Source of the DNA: Okapia johnstoni | Taxonomy: Eukaryota > Chordata > Mammalia > Artiodactyla > Giraffidae | Direction of reading: 5' to 3' | Assembly: GCA_024291935.2 (NCBI GenBank) | Contig: CM044313.1 | Location: 80,785,001-80,849,000 of the forward strand | Length of the DNA: 64,000 nucleotides | Shown: positions 10,947 to 22,636 of the stretch, piece after piece | How the letters are laid out: each line of letters starts with the position of its first letter | Position numbering within the stretch: position 1 is the stretch's first letter | Notes under the pieces: model-generated | Databases searched by the model: none | What the model was told of the DNA's origin: nothing | Seen by the model: only the letters and a program-made list of their open reading frames with translations | Translations under genes and position numbers: made by a program

Positions 10947-11500
10947 CAATGTATGTCAAAGGAGCAACTTCTAGACAAGACCCCATCCCCTGGGGCATAA
11001 CCACTGCTTCTTAAAAAGAGACCCCTGAGCCCAGTGACTTGAAGGCTCTTCTCTGGAGGACCCCACTCCAAGCTGTTACAGATGGAGCTGCTGGAGGCTC
11101 CCTAGGAGCAGAGTGTGAACCCACTCATGCCTGTCCTGGGACCCGCATCAGACCAGAGAACCCTACTCTTGCTAAGACCTCCTTCCCAGACTTCTCCTTG
11201 AAGCAGCTGGTTACCCCCTTTCCTGATCTCCCTACTTGGACAGACCCGTGTTGTGTGATAACTATATGCAATAAACTGAGTAATTGGTGACCTGGACATT
11301 GGCCATGTTTTATGCGTCTCCAGTCCTGTGATTCTCACCCGAGTGACTGGTGAATTGAGTATCAGCCATGTTTCATGTGTCTCCAGTCCTGTTTTGTGTG
11401 ATACATACTGTGTTAAGGTTCATGCTTATGTACTGGCATCCCCCAATATCTATTCTCCACTTTTTAAGAAGTCTATCCCCTAATTCCTTGCTGTTACTTG
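10947..11500 (+). mobile_element. Possible LTR remnant
   Basis: An AATAAA signal at 11270-11275 is preceded by a TGTGATAACTATATGC stretch. After it comes an imperfect direct repeat (GCCATGTTTTATGCGTCTCC near 11302, and a similar block near 11367) that ends both times in AGTCCTGT. This resembles an LTR R/U5 with internal duplication. The assignment is tentative. Confidence 0.35.
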
Positions 11501-12164
11501 GGATGAAGATCTAATTTCTCAGCCCATGACTCAGTTCTGCTCTTATTCACAACTTCTTCTGACTAGCCAGAATGTGAGTGTGATGGATGGAGTTCAAGAA
11601 ACCACTTCTGAACCAAGAGGCAGAAGAATTTGTTGAAGTTGGCAGAACATCACAATAGAAGCGCCCTGAGCCCATGATGAGCTTCCATGCCAACCCCAGA
11701 TTATTTCCAGACCTACTTGATATGAAAAAAATAAATTTATATTTTGTTTAATATGGCAGTTGATACCTAGAAATGACTTTTTGCATGTCACAGAAAGTAA
11801 ATTATTTGTAACAGTCTCTTGGAAGTGGTAAAGAAAAGGGCAGTGAGGATTCAGATACTGTAGACTGAGAACCTGGGGATCTTTGTTTTGCAGCAGCAGG
11901 ACATTTAGTTAAATTGTTACCCTCTGCACTCTAAAAGGCTGTAGCACTGTAGTGCTAATTGAGGTTCTTCCATTAAGAATTGTCTGACAAATCTTGGAAG
12001 CCAGCTCATGTCATAAATTAGCTGAGGGAAGTTGCCTTTCTACCCAAGTATCTGCCTTCAGTGGTTACAAGGTAGCCCTGTATTCACTAAGTCATTTTGA
12101 ATTGATTTCAAAGTACAGAAAAGAGCAAATATGCATTAAGTCAAAGACCAAAGTCCTGAGACTT
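11501..12164. other. No gene or recognised repeat
   Basis: Unassigned sequence without long open frames on the plus strand and without clear repeat families. Confidence 0.5.
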
Positions 12165-12415
12165 TAAACACAATGGAATAGAATGGCAAGTTGGTACTGA
12201 AATTCTTGTAGAAAAATAAATGTGCACGAGTAGCCAGAAAACACTGAAAAAGAGAGCTATAGGGGAGTGTCTACCAGACATTAAAACATCCAATACAGCT
12301 TAAAGCAACGCAGCTGCATGCAAAGACAGACCAACGGTATAGGATAGAAAGTCCAGAAACAGACCCAAATGCATGTGGAAATTACTAAATGGTAGAGGTG
12401 GTATCAAAAGTCACT
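12165..12415 (+). mobile_element. Old L1 ORF2 fragment
   Basis: The stretch with AGACAGACCAACGGTATAGG and then AGAAAGTCCAGAAACAGACC matches the ORF2 region that in L1 follows the RT domain. It is degraded and out of frame. Its left part contains a 22-bp run that recurs at 18436-18457. Confidence 0.65.
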
Positions 12416-12669
12416 GAAGCAAAGATGATACTTTGCCTTGGTTGTCTTAATCTGTAAAGTGGGCATGACTGTGTTATTTAATAGAAAAAGAACCAGATCA
12501 GGGCCATTGCAACTTCACTACCTACACCTTTGAAGCGGATCCATTGAACTTCTGATCCTCCCTCCCATCGACTGTGAATAATAATCATATCCATCAGCAT
12601 CTGCCCCAGGGGAATTGGTGGCATTAAAACAGAAAACATTTGTGAGAGTGAGAGTAATGGCAGAAAAAT
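12416..12669. other. No gene; possible MIR traces
   Basis: Weak MIR-like blocks (AATCTGTAAAGTGGGCATGA near 12449 and GAATAATAATCATATCCATC near 12575) suggest an old, broken SINE. I am not certain. Confidence 0.35.
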
Positions 12670-15147
12670 AAAGAATGCCGAAAAAGCTGAAGCTGAACAG
12701 TCCTATGATGACCTACATCCAAAACAGATGTCCTTTTCATCATAGGGGACTGGAATGCAAAAGTAGGAAGTCAAGAGATACCTGGGGTAACAGGCAAGTT
12801 TGGCCTTGGAGTGCAAAATGAAGCAGGGCAAAGTCTAACAGAGTTGTGCCAAGAGGATGCACTGGTCATAGCAAACACCTTCTTCAAACAACACAAGAGA
12901 TGACTCTGCACATGGACATCACCAGATGGTCAATACTGAAATCAGACTGATTATATTCTTTGCAGCCAAAGTTGGAGAAGCTCTATACAGTCAGCAAAAA
13001 CAAGGCTGGGAGCTGACTGTGGCTCAGATCATGGACTCCTTATTGCCAAATTCAGATTTAAATTGAAGTAGGGAAAACCACTAGACCATTCAGCTATGAC
13101 CTAACTCAAATCCCTTACAATTATACAGTGGAAGCGACAAAGAGATTCAAGGGATTGGATCTGATAGACAGAATGCCTGAAGGACTACGGACAGAGGTTG
13201 TGACATTGTACAGGAGTCTGTGATCAAGACCATCCCTAAGAAAAAGAAATGCAAAAAGGCAAAATGGTTGTCTGAGGAGTCCTTACAAATAGCTGTGAAA
13301 AGAAGACAAGCAAAAGGCAAAGGAGAAAAGTTCCAAAGAATAGCAAGGAGAAATAAGAAAGCCTTCCTTAGTGATCAGTGCAAAGAAATAGAGGAAAACA
13401 ATAGAATGGGAAAGACTAGAGATCTCTTCAAGAAAATTAGAGGTACCAAGGGAATATTTCATGCAAAAAAGGGCACAATAAAGGACTGAAATGGTATGGA
13501 CCTAACAGAAGCAGAAGATATTAAGATGAGGTGGCAAAGATACACAGAAGAACCATACAAAAAAGATCTTAAAGACCCAGATAACCACAGTGGTGTGATC
13601 ACTCACCTAGAGCCAGACATTCTGGAGCCTAAAGTCGAGTGGGCCTTAGGAAGCATCACTACAAACAAAGCTAGTGCAAGTGATGGAATTCCAGCTGAGC
13701 TATTTCAAATCCTAAAAGATGATTCTGTTAAAGTGCTGCACTCAATATGCCAGCAAATTTGGAAAATTCAGCAGTGGCCACAGGACTGGAAAAGGTCAGT
13801 TTTCTTTCCAATCCCAAAGAAAGGCAATGCCAAAGAATGTTCAAACTATCCCGCAGTTGCTCTGATCTATGTGGACTAGTAAAGTAATGCTCAAAATTCT
13901 CCAAGCCAGGCTTCAACAGTACATGAACCAAGGACTTCCAAATGTTCAAGCTGGATTTAGAAAAGGCAGAGGAACCAGGGATCAAATTGCCAACATCCGT
14001 TGGATCATCAAAAAAGCAAGAAAATGCCAGAAAAATATTTGCTTCTGCTTTACTGACTATGCCAAAGCCTTTGACTGTGTGGGTAACAACAAACTGGAAA
14101 ATTCTTCAAGAGATGGCAATACCAAACCACCTTACCTGCCTCCTGAGAAATCTGTATGCAGGTCAAGAAGCAACAGTTAAAAGCAGACATGGAACAACAG
14201 ACTGGTTCCAAATTGGGAAGGGAGTACATGAAGGCTGTATATTGTCACCCTGCTTATTTAACTTACATTCGGAGTACATCATGTGAAATGCCAGGCTGGA
14301 TGAAGCACAAAGTGGAATCAAGATTACCACGAGAATTATCAGTAACCTCAGATATGCATATGATACCACCCTTATGGCAGAAAGCGAAGAGGAACTGAGG
14401 AGCCTCTTGATCAAAGTGAAAAGAGGAGAGTGAAAAAGCTGGCTTAAAGCTCAACATTCAAAAATCTAAGATCATGGCATCCAGTCCCATCACTTCACGG
14501 CCAATAGATGGGGAAACAATGGAAACAGTGACAGATTTATTTTCTTGGGCTCCGAAATCACTGCAGATGTTGACGGCAGCCATGAAATTAGAAGACACTC
14601 GCTCCTTAGAAGAAAAGTTATGACTGACTAGACAGCATATTAAAAAGCAGAGAAATTACTTTGTCAACAAAGGTCTCCCTAGTCAAAGCTATTGTTTTTC
14701 CAGTAGTCATGTATGAATGTGAGAGTTGGACCGTAAAGAAAGCTGAGCACTGAAGAATTGATGCTTTTGAACTGTGGTGTTGGAGAAGACTCTTGAGAGT
14801 TCCTTGAACTGCAGGAGAGATCAAACTACTCAATCCTAAAGGGAATAAACCCTGAATATTCATTGGAAGGACTGATGCTGAAGCTGAAGCTCCAATACTT
14901 TGGCCACCTGATGCGAAGAACTGACTCCCTGGGAAAGACCCTGATGCTGGGAAAGATTGAAGGCAGGAGGAGAAGGGGATGACAGAGGATAAGATGGTTG
15001 GATGGCGTCACTGACTTGATGGACATGAATTTGAGCAACGTCTGGGAGTTGGTGATGGACAGGGAAGGCTGGCATGCTGTAGTCCATGGAGTAGCAAAGA
15101 GTCGAACGCGACTGAGCGACTGAATGGAACTGAACTAAACAAGTTCA
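12670..15147 (+). mobile_element. BovB LINE, 2.5 kb, sense
   Basis: One of the two longest BovB copies. It starts late in the endonuclease domain (GAAAAAGCTGAAGCTGAACA near 12679), covers the linker and reverse transcriptase, and ends at the 3' terminus. Frame pieces lie at 13220-13489, 13496-13879, 13869-14180 and 13942-14286. The RT box reads RYAYDTT instead of RYADDTT at about 14350-14370, so a catalytic aspartate is lost. With the frameshifts and stops the copy is dead. Confidence 0.95.
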
Positions 15148-15721
15148 CCTTAAAGCAAATCCATGTGGACCTTAAGTGTGTTGTTGGTTTTTATTCTAGG
15201 GCTTCAGTGATGCCTCCCAAGCTACCCAGGGTAGAATTTTCTAGGTAAATGGGAAATGGGAAATCACATGAATGTTACTGAATCGGAAAACACAGATTGG
15301 AATATTTTCTTACCTTTTCCTCTTTTTAGTCATTCATTTTTTAAAAATTAGAGTTCAGGTCCTTTGGGTCAGTAAGTAGTTGGAAACCACAGCCCCTTCA
15401 TGGACCTCACATGAAGGTGCTAAAGATCAGCGATGGAATAACCCAACCAGGGAGAAGAGCTGTGTCCTCGTGGGCTGAGGTGCATTCTCAGCAATGTTTT
15501 GGCCAGGCTGTGGACTTCGGTCTTCACGTGCCCACAGCAAGGACACATCTGCAAAGCATCCTCTGTGGGTGACAGTCAGCTGTTGGTTTCCAGCAGTGCA
15601 CGGCCTGGGGTCTCATTAGGTTACAACAAAGTTTTTACAAGTGAGTCTTTCCTCTTTGAAACCTTCAGCTCTAGTTGAGACAAGGTGTTCATTTCAGCAG
15701 GAATTTGGCTGAGCAATGAAT
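15148..15721. other. Spacer between facing BovB copies
   Basis: No gene is seen. This unique-looking sequence of about 0.6 kb, together with the Bov-tA to its right, separates two BovB copies in opposite orientation. Confidence 0.5.
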
Positions 15722-15944
15722 TGTGTGCATGCTAAGTTGCTTCAGTTGTGTCCGACTCTTTGTGACCCCGTGGACTGTAGCACACCAGGCTTCCTCTGTC
15801 CATGGGATTCTCCAGGCAAGAATACTGGCATGGGTTGCCATGTCCTCCTCCAAGGGATCTTCCTGAACCAGGGGTTGAACTGGAGTCTTATGTCTCCTGC
15901 ATCAGCAGATGGGTTCTTTTCCACTGAATCACTGGGGAGGCCCC
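15722..15944 (-). mobile_element. Bov-tA SINE, antisense
   Basis: Reversed tail (GTTGCTTCAGTTGTGTCCGA), central unit, and reversed tRNA head ending GAATCACTGGGGAGGCCC. It lies 13 bp from the 3' terminus of the next BovB. Confidence 0.88.
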
Positions 15945-15957
15945 CGGATTTGTGTCT

Positions 15958-18438
15958 CAGTTCAGTTCAGTTCAGTTCAGTCGCTCAGTCGTGTCCAATT
16001 CTTTGTGACCCCATGAATCGCAGCACACCAGGCCTCCCTGTCCATCACCAACTCTTGGAAACTACCCAAACCCAAGTCCATTGAGTCGGTGATGCCCTCC
16101 AACCATCTCATCCTCTGTCATCCCCTTCTCCTCCTGCCCCCAATCCTTCCCAGCACTAGGGTCTTTTCCAATGAGTCAACTCTTCGCATCAGGTGGCCAA
16201 AGTATTGGAGTTTCAGCTTCAACATCAGTCCTTCCAGTGAACACCTAGGACTGATCTCCTTTAGGATGGACTGGTTGGATCTCCTTGCAGTCCAAGGGAC
16301 TCTCAAGAGTCTTCTCCAACACCACACTTCAAAACCATCAATTCTTCGGCGCTCAGCTTTCTTCACGGTCCAACTCTCACATCCATACGTGACTACTGGA
16401 AAAACCATAGCCTTGACTAGACAGACCTTTGTTGGCAAAGTAATGTCTCTGCTTTTAAATATGCTATCTAGGTTGGTCATAACCTTCCTTCCAAGGAGTA
16501 AGCATCTTAATTTTATGGCTGCAATCACCATCAGCAGTGATTTTGGAGCCCAAAAAAATAAAGTCAGCCACTGTTTCCACTGTTTCCCCATCTATTTCCC
16601 ATGAAGTGATGGGACCAGATGCCATGATCTTAGTTTTCTGAACGTTGAGCTTTAAGCCAACTTTTTCACTCTCCTCTTTCACTTTCATCAAGAGGCTCTT
16701 TAGTTCTTCACTTTCTGCCATAAGGGTGGTGTCATCTGCATATCTGAGGTTATTGATATTTCTTCCAGCAATCTTGATTCCAGCTTGTATTTCTTCCAGC
16801 CCAGCATTTCTCATGATGTACTCTGCATATAAGTTAAATCAGCAGGGTGACAATATACAGCCTTGACGTACTCCTTTTCCTATTTGGAACCAGTCTGTTG
16901 TTCCATGTCCAGTTCTAACTGTTGCTTCCTGACCTGCATACAGGTTTCTCAAGAGACAGGTCAGATGATCTGGTATTCCCATCTCTTTCAGAATTTTCCA
17001 CAGTTTATTGTGATCCACACAGTCAAAGGCTTTGGCGTAGTCAATAAAGCAGAAATAGATGTTTTTCTGGAACTCTCTTGCTTTTTCGGTGATCCAGCAG
17101 ATGTTGGCAATTTGATCTCTGGTTCCTCTGCCTTTTCTAAAACCAGCTTGAACATCTGGAAGTTCACGGTTCATGTATTGCTGAAGTCTGGCTTGGAGAA
17201 TTTTGAGCATTATTTTACTAGCATATGAGATGAGTGCAATTGTGCGATAGTTTGAGCGTTCTTTTACATTGCCTTTCTTTGGGATTGGAAAGAAAACGGA
17301 CCTTTTCCAGTCCTGTGGTCACTGCTGAGTTTTCCCTATTTGCTGGCATATCGAGTGCAGCACTTTCACAGCATCATCTTTGAGGATTTGAAATAGCTCA
17401 ACTGGAATTCCATCACCTCCACTAGCCTTGTTCATAGTGATGCTTTCTAAGGCCCACTTGACTTCACATTCCAGAATGTCTGGCTCTAGGTGAGTGATCA
17501 CACCATCGTGATTATCTGGGTCATGAAGATCTTTTTTGTACAGTTCTTCTGTGTATTCTTGCCACCTCGTCTTAATATCTCCTGCTTCTGTTAGGTCCCT
17601 ACCATTTCTGTCCTTTATCGAGCCCATCTTTGCATGAAATGTTCCCTTGGTATCTCTAATTTTCTTGAAGAGATCTCTAGTCTTTCCCATTCTGTTGTTT
17701 TCCTCTATTTCTTTGCACTGATCACTGAGGAAGGCTTTCTTATCTCTCCTTGCTATTCTTTGTAACTCTGCATTCAGATGGGATTATCTTTCCTTTTCTC
17801 CTTTGCCTTTTGCTTGTCTTCTTTTCCCAGCTATTTGTAAGGCCTCCTCAGACAGCCATTTTGCTTTTTTGCATTTCTTTTCCATGGGGGATGGTCTTGA
17901 TCCCTGTCTCCTGTACAATGTCACGAACCTCTGTCCATAGTTCATCAGGCACTCTGTCTATCAGATCTAATCCCTTAAATCTATTTCTCACTTCCACTGT
18001 ATAATCATAAGGGATTTGGTTTAGGTCATAGCTGAATGGTCTAGTGGTTTTCCCTACTTTCTTCAATTTAAGTCTGAATTTGGCAATAAGGTGTTCAAGA
18101 TCTGAGCCACAGTCTGCTCCCAGTCTTGTTTTTGCTGACTGTATAGAGCTTCTCCATCTTTGGCTGCAAAGAATATAATCAATCTGATTTCGGTGTTGAC
18201 CATCTGGTGATGTCCATGTGTAGAGTCTTCTCTTGTGTTGTTGGAAGAGGGTGTTTGCTATGACCAGTGCGTTCTCTTGGCAGAACTCTGTTAGCCTTTG
18301 CCCTGCTTCATTCTGTACTCCAAGGCCAAATTTGCCTGTTACGCTAGGTGTTTCCTGACTTCTTACTTTTTCATTCCAGTCCCTTATAATGAAAAGGACA
18401 TGTTTTTTGGGTGTTATTTCTAAAAGGTCTTGTAGGTC
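15958..18438 (-). mobile_element. BovB LINE, 2.5 kb, antisense
   Basis: The left end shows five GTTCA-type terminal repeats (TCAGTTCAGTTCAGTTCAG), the hallmark of the BovB 3' end. Reading the minus strand, frames at 17319-17690 (linker), 16839-17210 and 16464-16814 (RT, with intact YADD box) and 16118-16591 (C-terminal region) lie one after another but in different frames. The copy is 5'-truncated at 18438. It pairs with the sense copy at 12670-15147 as a large inverted repeat. Confidence 0.95.
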
Positions 18439-18805
18439 TACCAGACATTAAAACATCTGTGTAAGTGAATTTGGTCAAGCCAGCCTTACATAATTCCTGC
18501 AGACATATTATGATATTATGATGAGGTATTCCATGGTATTGTGAGCCCTCCAGGAGGGGCACCATGGAAGTTTCATGAAAGAGGAGTCTCTGACTCTCAT
18601 TAAAAGATAAATTTAGACACATTAAGAGTTTATCTGAGCAAAAATTGATTCACACAGGGCTGTGGCAAACCAGAAGTGGTTAGGAGGACTCCACTGACTG
18701 GAGCTACAGAAAGACTTTTACAAAGAAAAGGTAGAAGCAAAGCAAGGAAATGGTTGACAGGCTGTAGATTAGAGCCTAGTTGACTATTTGTGATTGGTTG
18801 TCCTT
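18439..18805 (-). mobile_element. Probable LTR, left part
   Basis: From about 18600 the sequence (ATTAAGAGTTTATCTGAGCA and onward) resembles an antisense ERV-type LTR that resumes after the BovB at 19267. The first 160 bp are unassigned apart from the 22-bp repeat at 18436-18457. Confidence 0.4.
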
Positions 18806-19252
18806 TTGTTGTTCAGTCACTCATTCGTGTCCAACCATTTGCACCTCCATGGACTGCAGCATTCCAGGCTTCCCTGTCCTTCAGCATCTCCCAGAGTTTG
18901 CTTAAACTCATGTCTATTGAGTCAATGATGCCATCCAACCATATCATTCTCTGTCACTCCCTTCTCCTGCCTTCAGTCTTTCCCAGCATCAGGGTCTTTT
19001 CCAATGAGTTGACTCTTCCCATCAAATGGCCAAAAGTATTGAAGCTTCAGCTTCAGCATCAGTCCTTCCAATAAATATTCAGGACTGATTTCCTTTAGGA
19101 TTGACTGGTTTGACCTCCTTGCAGTCCAAGGGACTCTCAAGAGTCTTCTCCAGCACCACAGTTCAAAAGCATTAGTTCTTCTGCTCTCCGCTTTCTTTAT
19201 GGTCCGCCTCTCACATCCACACATGATTATTGGAAAAAACAGCTTTGACTAT
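18806..19252 (-). mobile_element. BovB LINE 3' fragment, antisense
   Basis: About 0.45 kb of BovB 3' end in reverse, flanked by an imperfect 12-bp duplication (TTGGTTGTCCTT at 18794-18805 and TTGGTTATCCTT at 19255-19266). The duplication fits insertion into the LTR-like sequence that continues on both sides. Confidence 0.88.
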
Positions 19253-19266
19253 ATTTGGTTATCCTT

Positions 19267-19600
19267 AGTGTTTTGATTTGGAACCTTGAGGCATTTACAG
19301 GCTTAGATTTTGGTTTCTTAAGTAGGTCATCACCACATTAGAGTGACATCGGTCCAATGCCCTCCTTGTTTAATTACCACTCTTAACAAACAAGACATTT
19401 TTCTGAAATGTTCATGACCCATCACTATAGTCATTACTGCCTACTGTTCTAATCTGAGGAAATCATATTGCAGTGTTCCCTCCTTTGGTCTATGAGGTAT
19501 GACATCTCTCTCCCTTCTTCTTTGCTTGAAATTTCTTTCCTACTCAGAATCTCTAGACAGTCAGCAAAGATTGGGTCATTGCCTCAACCAGTTGCCCATA
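19267..19600 (-). mobile_element. Probable LTR, right part
   Basis: The block GAACCTTGAGGCATTTACAG continues the LTR-like sequence interrupted by BovB. After about 19400 nothing is recognised. Confidence 0.4.
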
Positions 19601-19680
19601 GGAAGTTCTCTGGTGGTCCACTGGTTAGGACTCTGCACTTTCAATGCAGAGGACACTTGTTCAAGCCCTGGTCAGGGACA
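19601..19680 (+). mobile_element. CHR-type tRNA SINE, 5' part
   Basis: It carries the SINE 5' half (GTTCTCTGGTGGTCCACTGG and TTCAAGCCCTGGTCAGGGAC) and is cut off at the point where an antisense Bov-tA begins. Confidence 0.75.
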
Positions 19681-19903
19681 TGTGTTGTGTGCTGTGCTCA
19701 GTCTTTTCTGACTCTTTTCTGACTCCATGGACGGTTGCTGCCAGGCTTCTCTGTCCATGAGATTTTTCCAGGCAAGAATATTGGAGTGGCTTGCATTTCT
19801 TCCTCCGAGGGATATTCCCGACCCAGGGATCGAACCGGTGTCTCCTGCGTCTCCTGCATTGCAGGTGGATTCTTTTTTTACTGCTGCACTACTGGGTGAG
19901 CCC
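19681..19903 (-). mobile_element. Bov-tA SINE, antisense
   Basis: Reversed tail, a central CCAGGCAAGAATATTGGAGT unit, and a reversed tRNA head ending CACTACTGGGTGAGCC. A CGTCTCCTGCATTGCAGG-type spacer is present near 19848. Confidence 0.87.
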
Positions 19904-20797
19904 GCACCAGTGGACGTAGTGCCTTCTTGGAATCCTTCTGAAGACCGGCAAGCTGCACTTGCAGAAGGCATTGTGTGCTTGAGATCCATTTTGTTCTGCC
20001 ACTACACAGGTTCTACATGTCCCTCTGGCCTTACTGGACCTTGGGAACTTTCTATCTTGCCACATTGTTTGTCAAATTCATATTCTCCACCTTAAATGTT
20101 CATTGAAGTAAACGAACTCTTTGCCAAATGACAGAACAGCCGGCAATTCGTTCTTCAGAACACTCTTGAATGGCAATTTTAAACAGATTTCAAAAGCTGC
20201 CAAGCACCCTCCCCCGCCTCCCCCCCCGCCCCCGCTCCCCCAGTTACCCATTAATGTCTTTGGACCGATAATGTTGTCAGGGAGGAGCCTCTTTAGTCTT
20301 GTTTTTATCCATCAGTCCTGTAGCACGATGATCTTACAGAATCCCAAGGCCTCGGGCCACCATCCTCAGAAGTTAAGGTACAGGTAAGGTTAGAGGGCGC
20401 TGTCACCCAACGGTAACTACATTAGAGGGCCGCCAAACCATTTTTCAATCCAGTAAATCGTCCCCTCCCACTCCAGTCTATGAAAATTCATTTTTTTGAG
20501 CAATCCCAGACTGAATTCATTTTTTCAGCTTCCTGCTCAGCTGTGGTGGAGATGTTTGTTTATCACAATATCTCTGCTGAACATATGCTGGATGGTTTGC
20601 GTAATTCAACATCCTGGTGGAGCCCAAAGAAACACAGAAGATGTCAGTTTGGGCAGCGTTATTTTGTTGCACACAGAATGAGCGTCATTCTTGTGTTTAG
20701 GAGGCCAAGTCTGCAAACACTGCAAAGATACAAAGGGAGTTTGGATAATGAAGGAGGTAGAACAGTGAGGACTGCACATCCTAAACAATGAAGTGTG

Positions 20798-20799
<2 letters not shown>
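19904..20799. other. No gene; C-rich run inside
   Basis: A strongly C-rich simple stretch lies at about 20207-20240, mostly runs of four to eight C. A plus-strand open frame at 20480-20791 has no family resemblance. Otherwise this looks like unique sequence. Confidence 0.5.

Positions 20800-20838
<39 letters not shown>
20800..20838. repeat. (CA)n microsatellite
   Basis: An uninterrupted CA dinucleotide run of about 19 units, with no internal break, so likely polymorphic in length. Confidence 0.97.
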
Positions 20839-20840
<2 letters not shown>

Positions 20841-21045
20841 GATTTTCAGTTGGTCAAAATGAGCAGGGGTTTTGGTTCACAACCGTTCATGACTAGCATC
20901 GCTGCCTACCACATATTAGTGCCTATAAATACTTTTGAATCATAACTGATATATTCAATGTCAAAATTTGTTCAGAAGTTCAGTCCACTGGCTGTTTAGT
21001 TTATGAGGCGCTAAATAACCATTTAAACTGACTTATTTTTTTTTT

Positions 21046-22615
21046 CTTTTTATTTATTTATTTTTTTTTATTTATTTTAGTTGGGGGCTAATTACTTTAC
21101 AATATTGTAGTAGTTTTTGCCATACATTGACATGAATCAGCCATGGGTTCACATATGCTCCCCCTCCCGAACCCTCCTCCCACCTCCCTCCCCTTCCCAT
21201 CCCTCTGTGTCATCCCAACGCTCCATCCCTGAGCATCCATCCCATGCATAAAACATGGAATGGTGTTCCGCTTCACATATGACAATATACATGTTTCAAT
21301 GTTATTGTCCCAGAACGTCCCACCCTCACCTTCTCCCTCAGAGTCCACAGGACTGTTCTATGCATCTGTGTCTCTTATTCTGTCTCACATATAGGGTTAC
21401 CATTACCATCTTTCAAATTCCATATACATGCATTAGTATACTGTATTGGTGCTTTTCTTTCTGGCTCACTTCACTCTGTATAATGGGCTCCAGTTTCATC
21501 CATCTCAATAGAACCGATTCAAATGTATTTTTTTTTAATGGCTGAGTAATATTCCATTGTGTATATGTACCACAGCTTCCTCATCCATTCGTCTGCCGAT
21601 GGACATCTAGGTTGCTTCCATGTCCTGGCTATTGTGAACAGTGCTGCGATGAACATTGGGGTACACGCGTCTCTTTCAATTCTGGTTTCCTCGGTGTGTA
21701 TGCCTAGCAGTGGGATTGCTGGGTCATATGGCAGTTCTATTCCCAGTTTTTTAAGGAATCTCCACACTGTTCTCCATAGTGGCTGTACTAGTTTGCATTC
21801 CCACCAACAGTGTAAGAGGGTTCCCTTTTCTCCACACCCTCTCCAGCATTTATTGCTTGTAGACTTTTGGATAGCAGCCATTCTGACTGGTGTGTAATGG
21901 TACCTCATTGTGGTTTTGATTTGCATTTCTCTAATAATGAGTGATGTTGAGCATCTTTTCATGTGTTTGTTAGCCATCTGTATGTCTTCTTTGGAGAAAT
22001 GTCTGTTTAGTTCTTTGGCCCATTTTTTGATTGGGTCGTTTATTTTTCTGGAATTCAGCTGCAGGAGTTGCTTGTATATTTTTGAGATTAATTGTTTGTC
22101 TGTTGCTTCGTTTGCTATTATTTTCTCCCATTCTGAAGGCTGTCTTTTCACCTTGCTTAGAGTTTCCTTTGTTGTGCAAAAGCTTTTAATTTTAATTAGG
22201 TCCCATTTGTTTATTTTTGCTTTTATTTCCAATATTCTGGGGAGTGGGTCATGGAGGATCCTGCTGTGATTTATGTCGGAGAGTGTTTTGCCTATGTTTT
22301 CCTCTAGGAGTTTTATAGTTTCTGGTCTTACATTTAGATCTTTAATCCATTTTGAGTTTATTTTTGTGTATGGTGTTAGGAAGTGTTCTAGTTTCATTCT
22401 TTTACAAGTGGTTGACCAGTTTTCCCAGCACCACTTGTTAAAGAGATTGTCTTTTCTCCATTGTATATTCTTGCCTCCTTTGTTGAAGATAAGGTGCCCA
22501 TAGGTGCGTGGGTTTATCTCTGGGCTTTCTATTTTGTTCCATTGATCTATATTTCTATCCTTGTGCCAGTACCACACTGTCTTGATGACTGTGGCTTTGT
22601 AGTAGAGCTTGAAGT
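21046..22615 (-). mobile_element. L1 LINE, well preserved, 20-bp TSD
   Basis: A 5'-truncated ruminant L1 in antisense. The left end is T-rich (reversed tail), followed by the AGTTGGGGGCTAATTACTTT 3' UTR block. A single minus-strand frame of about 352 codons (21519-22577) covers the ORF2 C-terminal region without a stop, including [21 protein letters not shown] 20-bp duplication (AAACTGACTTATTTTTTTTT) flanks it at 21025-21044 and 22616-22635. In element orientation the nick site reads TT/AAAA, the L1 endonuclease preference. It is young relative to the L1 at 5030-6724 but lacks the 5' part, so it cannot move. Confidence 0.95.
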
Positions 22616-22636
22616 AAACTGACTTATTTTTTTTTT

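Noticed and set aside
21519..22577. 352-codon minus-strand frame as a host gene
   Set aside because: It is the C-terminal part of L1 ORF2 inside a clear L1 insertion with TSD.
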